Source: JAJDAT01 sp964344185
GTDB lineage: Bacteria; Nitrospinota; Nitrospinia; Nitrospinales; JAJDAT01
Reading direction: 5' to 3'
DNA length: 64,000 bases
NCBI GenBank assembly: GCA_964344185.1
Contig: CAYFMN010000008.1
Coordinates: forward strand, 57,421 to 121,420
The position numbers and the translations under genes were made by a program. Below, piece by piece: positions 24,143-33,325 of the stretch. Numbering within the stretch: the first letter of the stretch is position 1; every line of letters begins with the position of its first letter. The notes below the pieces were generated by a model. That model did no database searches and was not told where the DNA came from. It saw nothing but the letters and a program-made list of their open reading frames with translations.

Positions 24143-24986
24143 TTCTAAAAAAATCGAGAGTGTTATTGATTCCCTTTTTGAGAGAGACTTTTGGAGTCCA
24201 TCCGCATTGGATCTTAAAACGAGAAAAATCACAACAATATGACAGCCCGCCTATATCCGCTTTTCCATTATACTCCACTTGCAACTCAGGCAATTGACGG
24301 CTGATTTGGTTTAAAACTGTTTTCAACGAAACAATTTTACCGGAGCTCACATTAAAAGTTTTGATTCTTGATTTTATATTTACCGACATAATAAACGCTT
24401 GCACTATGTCGTTCACATGGACGAAATCTCTTCCCTGTGAGCCGTCCCCATTAACTGATAAGGGTTCTTGATTAATTGAACGATGACAAAAAGTAGCAAT
24501 TACAGAATTATAATTAGGACGACATCCTGGACCGTAAACGTTTGATAGTCTTAAGATTATGCAGTCTAAACCAGAAGCCCGCAAAATTTCTTCGGCAGAA
24601 AGTTTAGCAAAGCCGTATAAAGATTCTGGTTTTGGCTTATCCGTTTCTTTTATAGGTCTATTAATTGGTTTGTAAACTTGGGAAGAAGAAGCAAAAATTA
24701 TACGAGGAGCTTTCTTAATAGATTTAAGAGCTTGTGTTAGTCTGTAAGTCCAAAGAATATTTCCTGTTGCGATTTCTTCTTCTGTTCCACGATTAACTCC
24801 AGCTAAATGGAATAAAACATCTACTTTCTTCGCAAATTCTTGTAGACGAACGATATCGGGAAGTTTTTCCCCTCGTTTTCTATTAAATTGGAGAACAGAA
24901 TGTTGTTTTTCAAGAGCCGATTTTAAATGCGATCCGACGAAACCGGAAGCCCCTGTTATCCCAAATCTGGTTGACTTTGAAACCAT
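24129..24986 (-). CDS. NAD(P)-dependent nucleotide-sugar epimerase/reductase (SDR), CapF-N-like
   Basis: 285 residues with Rossmann motif GITGASGFVGSHL, the FASSSQVY serine strand and YGFAKLSAEEIL active-site YxxxK. It is shorter than GalE (about 340). With the downstream cupin it looks like a split CapF, the bifunctional reductase/epimerase of UDP-sugar synthesis. That is an inference from adjacency and size. It overlaps the upstream SDR gene by 31 bases. Confidence 0.8.
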   Translation of the reverse strand: MVSKSTRFGITGASGFVGSHLKSALEKQHSVLQFNRKRGEKLPDIVRLQEFAKKVDVLFHLAGVNRGTEEEIATGNILWTYRLTQALKSIKKAPRIIFASSSQVYKPINRPIKETDKPKPESLYGFAKLSAEEILRASGLDCIILRLSNVYGPGCRPNYNSVIATFCHRSINQEPLSVNGDGSQGRDFVHVNDIVQAFIMSVNIKSRIKTFNVSSGKIVSLKTVLNQISRQLPELQVEYNGKADIGGLSYCCDFSRFKIQCGWTPKVSLKKGINNTLDFFRNATN

Positions 24987-25906
24987 TGTCGAATTTTTTG
25001 AATTCCTGTTTTTAAATCAGTTTTGGGTTTCCAGCCTAACATGGATTCAGCCTTAGAATAATCGCATAGAAGCTTTTGTATTTCGGATTGAGGGTGATGA
25101 TGAGGGACATGTTTAATTCGATTTGGATCGGAACAAACCATTGACGCTAGATTCTTAATAGCGATGTCCTCTCCTAAGCCAGCATTAATAATTTGTCCTA
25201 TAGCTTTTTCATTGTTTGCGGCTTTAAAAAGAAACTCCACGCAATCTTCTACATATAAAAGATCTCTAGTTTGAGAGCCATCTCCAAAAATTTGCAATTC
25301 CTCTCCATCTAATTCTTTTTTGACAAATATAGATACAACACCGCCTTCCATATTGTTTTTTTGGAATGGGCCGTAAGTATTAAATGGGCGGCATGTAATT
25401 AGGGGCAGGCCATATCCATGAAAATAGGATTCTGCTAATACTTCCGCTCCTAATTTAGATCCCGCATATGGAGACGCGGGTTTTACGGGATGATTTTCAG
25501 TAATTGCTCCTTTGCTATCTGCAACGTCGTAGACCATGCATGTACCCATTAGCATCAGTTTTGTTAGGTTTGGACGGCAAGCCTCTAATACATTATAGGT
25601 ACCTTGTATATTAGACAGATAAGATTTCTCTGGGTTTTCCAGACTTTCATGGACATTAATTTGAGCCGCCAAGTGAAAGACGATATCAGGTTTATCTTTA
25701 AAAACCTGTTGTAGTTTTGGAATGTCTAAAATATCGGCAAAAATAACATCTTTTAGTTTTGAGTCGTTTTTGAATTCCTTGAGGTTCTCTTCCCTTCCAT
25801 TTTCCAGGTTATCTATAACCCAGACATCAATACCTTCGTTGAGTAATTTTTTAACTAACCAGCGTCCAATAAAACCGGCGCCCCCTGTCACAATCGCTCT
25901 TTTCAT
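24956..25906 (-). CDS. NAD-dependent nucleotide-sugar epimerase/dehydratase (SDR)
   Basis: 316 residues from MKRAIVTGGAGFIGRWLVKK, with LMGTCMVYDV and the YAGSKLGAEVLAESY active site. It resembles extended SDRs such as GDP-mannose dehydratase or UDP-glucuronate decarboxylase. I start at 25906 because it gives an ATGA overlap with the preceding SDR gene. An ATG at 25924 would add six residues. The exact sugar is not predictable from the motifs seen. Confidence 0.8.
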   Translation of the reverse strand: MKRAIVTGGAGFIGRWLVKKLLNEGIDVWVIDNLENGREENLKEFKNDSKLKDVIFADILDIPKLQQVFKDKPDIVFHLAAQINVHESLENPEKSYLSNIQGTYNVLEACRPNLTKLMLMGTCMVYDVADSKGAITENHPVKPASPYAGSKLGAEVLAESYFHGYGLPLITCRPFNTYGPFQKNNMEGGVVSIFVKKELDGEELQIFGDGSQTRDLLYVEDCVEFLFKAANNEKAIGQIINAGLGEDIAIKNLASMVCSDPNRIKHVPHHHPQSEIQKLLCDYSKAESMLGWKPKTDLKTGIQKIRQWFQSQPDLG

Positions 25907-26859
25907 ATTCGTTGTTTGTACCATTCGATAGTTCGTTTAAGCGCTTCTTCAAGCGCATATTGAGGTTCCCATCCAGTTTTTTCTTGGATGAGTTTATAAT
26001 CTGCTTCCAGCGACATTAAATCCGCAGCTCTTCCTGGTTTGAATTTAATTTCAGATTTAGAGCCTGATAATCGCTTTATAGTTTCCGCTAAATCTTTAAT
26101 AGATGTTTGATTTTGAGTGCCTATATTGAAGACTTCTCCAGACAAACTTTTTTCTTTGTCTATCACCAGGGAGTAAGCGCGTATCGCGTCTTTTACATAT
26201 TGAAAATCTCTAGTCTGCTCTCCAGAATTGTGGATAACAATAGGTTCATTATTTAGTGATTTCAGTATAAATGTGGAAACAACTCCGGCATAACCGGAGA
26301 TATCCTGGTTTTCGCCAAATGTGTTGAAGTTGCGAATAACGATTACGGGATATTTATACCATTCGTACATTGCTTTGCAATGTTTTTCGGCAGCTAACTT
26401 TGTGGCGGCGTAAATACTCCTAGGTAGCATGGGGTGGTGAATATCCATTGGAGTATAAAGAGGATTGCCGTAGACTTCTGGAGAAGACGCATATATCATC
26501 AACGGCCAATTTTTAGTGCGAAATAATATTTGCATTAAATGGAAGGTTCCCCACTCATTATTTCTAAAATAATCGTCCGCTTTTTCCATAGATTCTGGAA
26601 TGGAGATATGAGCAGCCAGATGGACAAAAGCGTCTAATTCCATATCGTCCAATTCTTCAACAGTTAAGTCATAGAATTTTTTTCTTTTTAAAATAAATTT
26701 TGATTCAAATTCTGAAGATTTGATAAATGGGTCGTCTTCGAAGTATTCGCGTGAAAAATCGTCTACGCCTATCACTTTATTGATATCTGGACGCTTAACT
26801 AATTCGTCTACTAAATGGATACCGTATAAACCTGCGGCGCCAGTAACTAATACGTTCAT
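25903..26859 (-). CDS. NAD-dependent nucleotide-sugar epimerase/dehydratase (SDR)
   Basis: 318 residues beginning MNVLVTGAAGLYGIHLVDEL, with YASSPEVYGNP and YAATKLAAEKHCK (YxxxK). The GAAGLYG glycine loop has Tyr where most extended SDRs have Phe or Ile. It shares the HLAAHISIPESMEKADDYF pattern with UDP-sugar decarboxylases and epimerases. It is the first of three adjoining SDR genes, suggesting a multi-step route to a rare sugar. It lies 17 bases downstream of the GT-C gene. Confidence 0.8.
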   Translation of the reverse strand: MNVLVTGAAGLYGIHLVDELVKRPDINKVIGVDDFSREYFEDDPFIKSSEFESKFILKRKKFYDLTVEELDDMELDAFVHLAAHISIPESMEKADDYFRNNEWGTFHLMQILFRTKNWPLMIYASSPEVYGNPLYTPMDIHHPMLPRSIYAATKLAAEKHCKAMYEWYKYPVIVIRNFNTFGENQDISGYAGVVSTFILKSLNNEPIVIHNSGEQTRDFQYVKDAIRAYSLVIDKEKSLSGEVFNIGTQNQTSIKDLAETIKRLSGSKSEIKFKPGRAADLMSLEADYKLIQEKTGWEPQYALEEALKRTIEWYKQRI

Positions 26860-26876
26860 TTTTTTCGCCTATTTTT

Positions 26877-28559
26877 TTAATTGGATTTTCGAGGTATTTT
26901 GTTTTTATCGTCGCCAAAGCAATTATTTAAAGGGAATACTCCTATTATTCGATTGAGATCTTGTCGAGGTTTTAGGTTCCAATTTCTGTTAGTCAGGCCT
27001 AGTTCAAAATTAATCGAAGAATTACCGGCAAGACTTGGCCATTGAGCTAAAGGCTGGCAATGATAATGGTCTTCTATATCTGATTGTTTGAATCTAGCTA
27101 ATAGAATTGGAGGAGATATGATTAATTTCTCTTTACGCGCAGTCTGAACTTGTTTTCGAGTCCAATCAATGTTTTGAGACAGCAAAAGGTCATCGACAGT
27201 TTTGAAAGCTAGAGCATACATAGATTTGCCTTGAACAACCATTGAGTTGAATTTCTCTTTTATTAGGTACTGTTTTATTTCCGGTTCTTGATTTGAAATT
27301 TGGGTTTGGCTTAACAATAAGGGAAAGTTATATATAAAGGCAAATAATGGAATGCACCAAATCCAGGCGTTAATTCTATAATTTTTTAGAAATTCAGCAA
27401 GAAAATTTCCCGATATTAACGCAATTAATGGAATTGCTAAAGCAAAAGAGCGTCCTTGAGCCGTGTATTTAGAATTTATTAAAAATGTGAATACTACGAT
27501 AAACGGCAAAACGGTCGAAATCTGACTAAATTTAAATTTGGAAACGATTTGGATGATTCCGAATATCAGACCTAGAGAAAGAATTATAAATATGGGAGTT
27601 CCTTCATTATTCCAAAGGGTTTTTGTCCAAAAGGAAAAGTCGGAAACGCCTCCCCATATTGCGGTTGTGCTTGAAATGAGTTGAATAATGATTTGCTGAA
27701 AATAACTGAAAACAATGTCGTTTTTTAAAGGATCATAAGGCACTTCAAGAACTCCTCTATACCGTAGATAAATGTGAGAGAAATTGAAAATAGCCAATGG
27801 AAACAGCATTGCGCTAAAAAGGACAAAAATGCGTAATGCGTTGTTTGGGAGAAACTTTTTCCAAGAAAATGATTTTATTGTCGATGTATTAGAATTTTTT
27901 GATCGATAATCAAAATAGATTTTTGCGATCAGAGCAATTTCATAAGCGAAAAAAATGAATGGCAGTAGGCCTAGATTGTAATGACAACTGAATGCAAAAC
28001 CCATCGATAGACCTGAAAGAACCAGAAAAAGGAAAGAAGTATAATCAAATTCTTCGTGGGGTAATTTTTCTGTAGATTTTTTTCTTTTCCACTCTGGCCG
28101 ACTCATCAAATAAAGAAATAGAGCTAGCGTCCAAAAAAAAATCGCGTTTCCAGTTGATCCTGAGGTTCTCGAATAGTAAATGTGCCAAGGTGAAACTGAA
28201 ATTATAGCAGCTGCGAATAAAGCCGCTCGTGGGGAGTAAATTAATCGTCCAATTAGATAAACTGTTCCAACACAAAGCAATCCTGTTGTAAATGATACCG
28301 CCATTGGCACGAAGTTTTTTAATCCAAATATTTTTGCAAAAATCCAGAGTAAAAACATATGCCCTGGTTTTGCGTGGTACCAGTGATATATTCCGTCAGT
28401 GATTGCGTCGATCACCGCTTTCCAATGAACGGCTCCATCCGCATATATAAAGCCTCTGTTCCATAAGTTTACTGATCGAAAATATATTCCTGATATTATT
28501 ATGAGGATTAGACAGAGGTTTTCAGTATTTCGAACCCATTTGGATTGGGATAAGTTCAT
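26877..28559 (-). CDS. GT-C glycosyltransferase, PMT/ArnT-like membrane protein
   Basis: 560 residues with about a dozen membrane segments. The first outer loop contains NRGFIYADGAVHWKAVIDA, like the acidic loop of GT39/GT83 enzymes (PMT, ArnT), followed by WYHAKPGHMFLLWIFAKIFG. Such enzymes use polyprenyl-phosphate sugars to modify lipids or proteins on the outer face of the inner membrane. It heads the SDR-containing operon, and the ArnC/GtrB-like GT2 in the same cluster could make its donor. Acceptor unknown. Confidence 0.75.
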   Translation of the reverse strand: MNLSQSKWVRNTENLCLILIIISGIYFRSVNLWNRGFIYADGAVHWKAVIDAITDGIYHWYHAKPGHMFLLWIFAKIFGLKNFVPMAVSFTTGLLCVGTVYLIGRLIYSPRAALFAAAIISVSPWHIYYSRTSGSTGNAIFFWTLALFLYLMSRPEWKRKKSTEKLPHEEFDYTSFLFLVLSGLSMGFAFSCHYNLGLLPFIFFAYEIALIAKIYFDYRSKNSNTSTIKSFSWKKFLPNNALRIFVLFSAMLFPLAIFNFSHIYLRYRGVLEVPYDPLKNDIVFSYFQQIIIQLISSTTAIWGGVSDFSFWTKTLWNNEGTPIFIILSLGLIFGIIQIVSKFKFSQISTVLPFIVVFTFLINSKYTAQGRSFALAIPLIALISGNFLAEFLKNYRINAWIWCIPLFAFIYNFPLLLSQTQISNQEPEIKQYLIKEKFNSMVVQGKSMYALAFKTVDDLLLSQNIDWTRKQVQTARKEKLIISPPILLARFKQSDIEDHYHCQPLAQWPSLAGNSSINFELGLTNRNWNLKPRQDLNRIIGVFPLNNCFGDDKNKIPRKSN

Positions 28560-28774
28560 TCAGGTTTTTGTTTTATGTAAAATAATATGAAACGGTTACC
28601 AAGAGGAAGGATAATGAGAAATAATGGATCGTCATCTTAGTTAATATAACAAAACCTTAATCAGCTCTTCAAGAAAAAGGCATTTCCTCGCATTTTGGTC
28701 AACTTTACCCTGGATAATTATGTAGTGTATATTGGATTCCTAAGAAACTTTCGCGCCATCCACTAAGAATTCAA

Positions 28775-31006
28775 ATGATAAAAAACGAAAGATTAACGAT
28801 TTTCCTCCCTTTTTTTCTTTGCGTTTTATTTCTAGTTCCTTTGGGATTGTTCAATGAGCGAATTGACCCATTTGAACATTCTAGTTTTTTTTCTTTAACG
28901 ACTATAGATGCTGGGGATGATCAGGGATATTACTCATATATTAGGTCGTTTTTTTTTGATAGAGATATAGATTTCTTAAATGAGAGAAATTATGCCTACT
29001 ACTTTCATCTAACGAAAACCAATCATGCTTTGAATCTTTGGCCATGTGGACCGGCTATATTATGGGCCCCATTTTTCCTGGCAGGTGAAATGGTCGAAAA
29101 AGTTTTAGTTTATTTTGGAATGGCAGAAAAAACCTATGGTTATGGTTGGAGTCATCTAATTTCGACAGGTTTAGGAACTTTGTTTTATGTTTTCTGCGGA
29201 TTTCTTCTTCTATATAAAACTATAAGTTCAATATTTTCCCGAAGAGCCGCATTATGGTCTTGTTGGACTATGTTTTTATCTTCTCCTTTGCCATATTTTG
29301 CTTTTGTGCGCAGCCGTATGGGGCATTTTGCCGAATTTTTTACTTTATCCTTGATTTTATTTTTGTGGTTTCGCAGACCGAAGATAGAGAATTCAGTGTC
29401 TTGGGGGCTTTACTTAGGCTTTGTTTTAGCTTTAGTTGGAATGTCGCGTTATACAAACATTATTATAGGGATTTTCCCCATTACAGCCCTTTTCTTAATA
29501 ATTCGATTTATACCTAAACATTCAGAAAGCTTTAAGGTTTTTATCAAAACTTGTGGTTCTGTATTATTGGCATTTTTTGTGACGATTTCTATTCAAATCC
29601 TTGTTTGGCTTATTTTGTATGGTAGTTTCTATCCTGACGATCCTCATTTAAGTAAATTTAAAACTACTATTATCCCTGAAAGTTTTGGTTTTTTATGGGA
29701 GAGATTAGTTTCCGTTTTGTTTAGTCCATATTTTGGGCTCATATGGTGTTTCCAACCATGGTTGCTTGGGACCATTGGTTTATTTTTTATGTCGCATAAA
29801 AAATTAAAGATTAAACCTTTATTTAAAATTGAATTGCCAGAGGGGCTTGAATCGAAAGTTTTTAAAATTTTAGCGGTTATTGTAGCTTTTTGGTCTTTGT
29901 ATATAACCTTAACTTGGACATTGGCAGAATTTTCTTCCTATGGGAGACGGTTATTAATCGCTTCTATTCCCTTCGTTGCTATTGGACTAGCGGCTTTAAT
30001 TGATCGAGTTGAAACCAGATTTTGGAGTCGGATTCTTTCAGGAGCATGTGTGGTATTTATTTTAATAAATTTCATCCATATGATTCAGTTTCGCTGGTTG
30101 ATCGATTACGCAGATTCTAGCTACTCATTGCAGGCTTTTAAGAAAATTCCAGATATGTTTTCAGCTCCAGGAGGAGCGCTATCTACTGCTTTTGCAAAAG
30201 TACTATACTTAAAAAATATAACGTTAAATTCTCCTACCGATTTCTTTTTTCTAGTTTTATTTCCATTGCTAACGTTATTTCTAATGTGGATAGCGTGGAA
30301 ACTTTGCGACCCTGAAAAGGAGGACGCTGATTTAGCGCCAAAATATCGAAAATGGATTCCTATTTTTATTATGTTATTGATAGTTTTCTCTGTGATTTAT
30401 CTAGATAAAAACCAAATACATTACTCAGAAGCTTCAAAGAAAAGGAGAACCCAGTTTGCTTCTATAATGCAAACGTATCCCGAGTTTATTTTTGATAATG
30501 CTTTTGTTGGAAGCGAAGCAGACGCAATCAAGGCGGTTGAATTGATGCCTGATTCTCCAAGAGCTATTTTCCAATTAGGATATTTTTATTTACAACAGGG
30601 AAATTTTACAAAAGCGATTCGATTTTTAAAAAAATCTATCGAGCTGGATAAACTAAACCATAGCGCTTATTGGGCAATGGGTATTGCGTTAAAGAAATCT
30701 GGTCGGCCTGATTATATTGAACATATGAAAATGGCTTTAAGAATTCAGCCGCATAGAAGCTATCGATTAGGATATCTATTTGAAAATAGTATTAAGCATT
30801 TTCAGGAAGGCAATTTCAAGGCATCTATCGAAACTTTAGAAAAAGTTATATGGTTAGCGCCAAATTGGGCAATCGCTCATAAAAACTTAGCCATTAACTA
30901 TTACTATCTTAAAGAATTTCAAAAATCAAAATATTATATGGATTTGGCGAATGGCTTAGGCGAAGACGTAAGCGATATTTTTAACCTTTTAAAGCCCTTT
31001 TTATAA
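28775..31006 (+). CDS. GT-C-like polytopic membrane protein with C-terminal TPR repeats
   Basis: 743 residues. Residues about 10-545 hold roughly a dozen membrane helices, with a first loop (TIDAGDDQGYYSYIRSFFFD) and NHALNLWPCGPAILWAPFFL reminiscent of GT-C transferases. Residues about 590-735 are TPR-like (MPDSPRAIFQLGYFYLQQGN; KAIRFLKKSIELDKLNHSAY). It has the same overall plan as the protein at 52266-54335 but no close sequence match that I can see by eye. A cell-surface glycosyltransferase guided by a TPR domain is the inference. Confidence 0.7.
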   Translation: MIKNERLTIFLPFFLCVLFLVPLGLFNERIDPFEHSSFFSLTTIDAGDDQGYYSYIRSFFFDRDIDFLNERNYAYYFHLTKTNHALNLWPCGPAILWAPFFLAGEMVEKVLVYFGMAEKTYGYGWSHLISTGLGTLFYVFCGFLLLYKTISSIFSRRAALWSCWTMFLSSPLPYFAFVRSRMGHFAEFFTLSLILFLWFRRPKIENSVSWGLYLGFVLALVGMSRYTNIIIGIFPITALFLIIRFIPKHSESFKVFIKTCGSVLLAFFVTISIQILVWLILYGSFYPDDPHLSKFKTTIIPESFGFLWERLVSVLFSPYFGLIWCFQPWLLGTIGLFFMSHKKLKIKPLFKIELPEGLESKVFKILAVIVAFWSLYITLTWTLAEFSSYGRRLLIASIPFVAIGLAALIDRVETRFWSRILSGACVVFILINFIHMIQFRWLIDYADSSYSLQAFKKIPDMFSAPGGALSTAFAKVLYLKNITLNSPTDFFFLVLFPLLTLFLMWIAWKLCDPEKEDADLAPKYRKWIPIFIMLLIVFSVIYLDKNQIHYSEASKKRRTQFASIMQTYPEFIFDNAFVGSEADAIKAVELMPDSPRAIFQLGYFYLQQGNFTKAIRFLKKSIELDKLNHSAYWAMGIALKKSGRPDYIEHMKMALRIQPHRSYRLGYLFENSIKHFQEGNFKASIETLEKVIWLAPNWAIAHKNLAINYYYLKEFQKSKYYMDLANGLGEDVSDIFNLLKPFL

Positions 31007-31036
31007 ATCAAAAAGAAGTTCAATTTTTGGTCGAAA

Positions 31037-32176
31037 ATGGTTTATTTTTTGAAAGAAAAATTTAGTTTTTTTCTTTGGGCAATTACTTTTTGGATTATTT
31101 TCTTTGTTGAACCTTTAGGCGCGGTTCCTCTTGAAGATCCTTCAGGGTTTACAAAAGCCTTGCCCGGTTACCAGTATAGTTTTCCACGCGATCATTTTTC
31201 TCACGAAAATTATAAAGTTGAATGGTGGTACTACACTGGGAACCTAAAGGATAAGGATGAAAGAGAGTTTGGGTTTCAACTCACTTTTTTCCGAGTTGCA
31301 TTGAATAATTCTCCAAATGTTTCTGGGGTTTCTCGTTGGAGGCTACGCAATATTTATTTTGCGCATATGACTCTGTCCGATATTGAAAACGATAAGTTTT
31401 ATTTTTTTGAAAGATTAAATCGGGCAGGTTTAGGAAATGCGGGAGCAGAGTCCGATCAATTTTTAATTTGGAATGAAGATTGGACTTTAACAAATGATGG
31501 AGAAACCCAGAAGCTCAAAGCTATTCAAAAGGGTTTTGGATTGAAATTAAATTTAGAACCAATCAAAAACTTAGTTTTTCATGGAGAAAACGGCGTTAGT
31601 CAAAAGGGAGAAAAAAACGCCTCTCATTATTTTTCTTACACTCGCATGAAAACTCAAGGAAAAATTTATTTAAATGGCGAAGAGTTTGAAGTTCAAGGAA
31701 CTAGTTGGATGGATCGTGAATTTTCAAGCAGTCAATTGAACGCAAAACAAGTTGGTTGGGATTGGTTTTCCATTAAATTGAATAATCAAACTGAGTTAAT
31801 GTTTTATAGGATTCGTTTAAAAAATGAAAAAGTTGAGCCTAAGTCTTCTGGAACAATTGTTTTTAAAAATGGTTCATATACTTATTTAAGGTTAGACGAT
31901 TTTGATATAAGGTCAGTGGCAAAATGGCGTAGCGAAAAAACCGGCGCTATTTATCCATCTGCTTGGGTTATTAGCGTTCCAACACTTGAGATTAATTTGC
32001 GAATAAAGCCGGATATTTCTAATCAGGAACTTTATGGTTTACGTTCAATAGGGGGCGCTTATTGGGAAGGAAGCGTTTCCATAGAGGGAAAGTATAAAGG
32101 ACGCTCGGTTTCCGGAAAAGGATATGTGGAGTTAGTCGGATATGATAAAGCTTTGGATACGGGGCCTGTAAAATAA
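31037..32176 (+). CDS. AttH/CrtC-like lipocalin-domain secreted protein
   Basis: 379 residues. A signal peptide (LWAITFWIIFFVEPLGAVP) precedes YSFPRDHFSHENYKVEWWYY and TGNLKDKDEREFGFQLTFFR, then a domain with TSWMDREFSSSQLNAKQVGW, the typical motif set of the AttH/CrtC family (COG5621). Related proteins are carotenoid hydratases or lipid-handling factors encoded with ABC transporters. No carotenoid gene is seen here. It lies 30 bases after the GT-C/TPR gene. A periplasmic lipid-binding or hydratase role is likely. Confidence 0.8.
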   Translation: MVYFLKEKFSFFLWAITFWIIFFVEPLGAVPLEDPSGFTKALPGYQYSFPRDHFSHENYKVEWWYYTGNLKDKDEREFGFQLTFFRVALNNSPNVSGVSRWRLRNIYFAHMTLSDIENDKFYFFERLNRAGLGNAGAESDQFLIWNEDWTLTNDGETQKLKAIQKGFGLKLNLEPIKNLVFHGENGVSQKGEKNASHYFSYTRMKTQGKIYLNGEEFEVQGTSWMDREFSSSQLNAKQVGWDWFSIKLNNQTELMFYRIRLKNEKVEPKSSGTIVFKNGSYTYLRLDDFDIRSVAKWRSEKTGAIYPSAWVISVPTLEINLRIKPDISNQELYGLRSIGGAYWEGSVSIEGKYKGRSVSGKGYVELVGYDKALDTGPVK

Positions 32177-32269
32177 AAATATTCTATTGGTAAGGGGAGG
32201 GAACATTTGGAATAGCGGTTTCTAGCGTTTTTTGATTCTAAAGATATAATAAAACTTAAACTTAAATGA

Positions 32270-32671
32270 TTGGCGAGATCAGTTTTGATCAGTTCGGTAA
32301 CATTTCATCCTTTTTTTTCTCATTTTCCTCTTCCGCTTTTTATTGCAGGAGTTCTACTATTAAGACTTTCTCAACAAAGGAATAATGCCAAAATGTTATC
32401 AGCCGCTAATTTTAATTTCAGTATAGGTCTCTTAATATTAGCCCTGGCGGCTCTTTCTGGTATGGTTTCCGCAGATTTAGACTTAAGAACAACTGTTGAA
32501 ATAGAAGCCCATCAAGGATATTCATTGTTGGCGGCAGTTTTTTACGCTTTTAGCGCAGGGTATTCTTACGTCAAAGCGTTTTCAAAAACCGCTTTTATTT
32601 TTTATGGAATAACGTTACTTAGTCTATTAGCTTCAGTCTATTCTGGGTATCTACTGACTTTTGACTCCTAG
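32270..32671 (+). CDS. DUF2231-type small membrane protein
   Basis: 133 residues with four hydrophobic helices and the family opening VTFHPFFSHFPLPLFIAGVL, whose two His residues suggest heme or metal binding. Only TTG starts are available in frame (32270 or 32285), with no strong ribosome site near either, so the N-terminus is uncertain. The following gene is another small membrane protein. Function unknown. Confidence 0.6.
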   Translation: MARSVLISSVTFHPFFSHFPLPLFIAGVLLLRLSQQRNNAKMLSAANFNFSIGLLILALAALSGMVSADLDLRTTVEIEAHQGYSLLAAVFYAFSAGYSYVKAFSKTAFIFYGITLLSLLASVYSGYLLTFDS

Positions 32672-32774
32672 TTAGAAATTCTACAAGGTCGCCAAAATGG
32701 GATTGTTGCGATTAGATTATAGGTTGGAGATTTATTTTTAAACTTTTTTAGTCATTAGATAAAGGAATCTCAAC

Positions 32775-33077
32775 ATGGAATCAGTTTCTAAGTCCGATTC
32801 TTTTTTAGATTTTTTAACGGATAAAACATTATGCATTCCATTGGGAGAAGTATTTGCCTTGACCATCATTATTTCGTGTTGTCTTCTTTATCAAAAATAC
32901 AAGTTAGGATTATTAATAACTTTTATCTATTCATTTTATTGGGGTTTTTTATTTAATAAAGGTTTATTTGTGGACCTTTTTGGCAATACATTGGAAAGCC
33001 TTATATTTTATTTGTTTTTTGGTTTCTTGTTTTTAGCGGTATGTTTATATGGCTTTTTTATTAAGACGCCAAATTAA
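32775..33077 (+). CDS. Hypothetical small membrane protein
   Basis: 100 residues from an ATG with AAAGGAATCTCAAC upstream, a reasonable ribosome site. Three hydrophobic segments are visible (about 24-39, 42-60, 70-95). No family recognised. The structured repeat copy 2 starts about 10 bases after its stop and could terminate its transcript. Confidence 0.55.
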   Translation: MESVSKSDSFLDFLTDKTLCIPLGEVFALTIIISCCLLYQKYKLGLLITFIYSFYWGFLFNKGLFVDLFGNTLESLIFYLFFGFLFLAVCLYGFFIKTPN

Positions 33078-33086
33078 TAATTTACG

Positions 33087-33184
33087 GAGACCTCTAATAA
33101 TTGGCATTTTTACTGGTTTGCTATCGCCTATCCCTTGAATTTAAGGGCTAGGCTCCTGGCAAATCTGAATTTTTAGAGATTACC
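33087..33184. repeat. Structured intergenic repeat, copy 2 (MITE-like)
   Basis: About 98 bases aligning end to end with the element at 18054-18149. Shared blocks are GACCTCTAATAATT, TTGCTATCG, GCAAATCT and AATTTTTAGAG. The inner hairpin arms CTATCCCTTGAA/TTTAAGGGCTAG differ from copy 1 but still pair, with G-U tolerance, so structure looks kept. It lies downstream of a small membrane-protein gene and upstream of the HDOD gene. Confidence 0.7.
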
Positions 33185-33325
33185 TTAAAATTGGAACAAT
33201 CGATTTAATAATAGAATGGGAAGATAGTTTTTATTTTAAAAATATATTACATTCCGAATTTCTAAAAAATCGAGTCTTGTTTTTGGTAGATTTAAACCTT
33301 TTAAATTGCACTAAAGAGGTTTTTC

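Noticed and set aside
24143..24232. Thirty-residue N-terminal extension of the cupin gene
   Set aside because: It lies entirely within the upstream SDR gene and has no family similarity; MRQIEITELK is the expected start.
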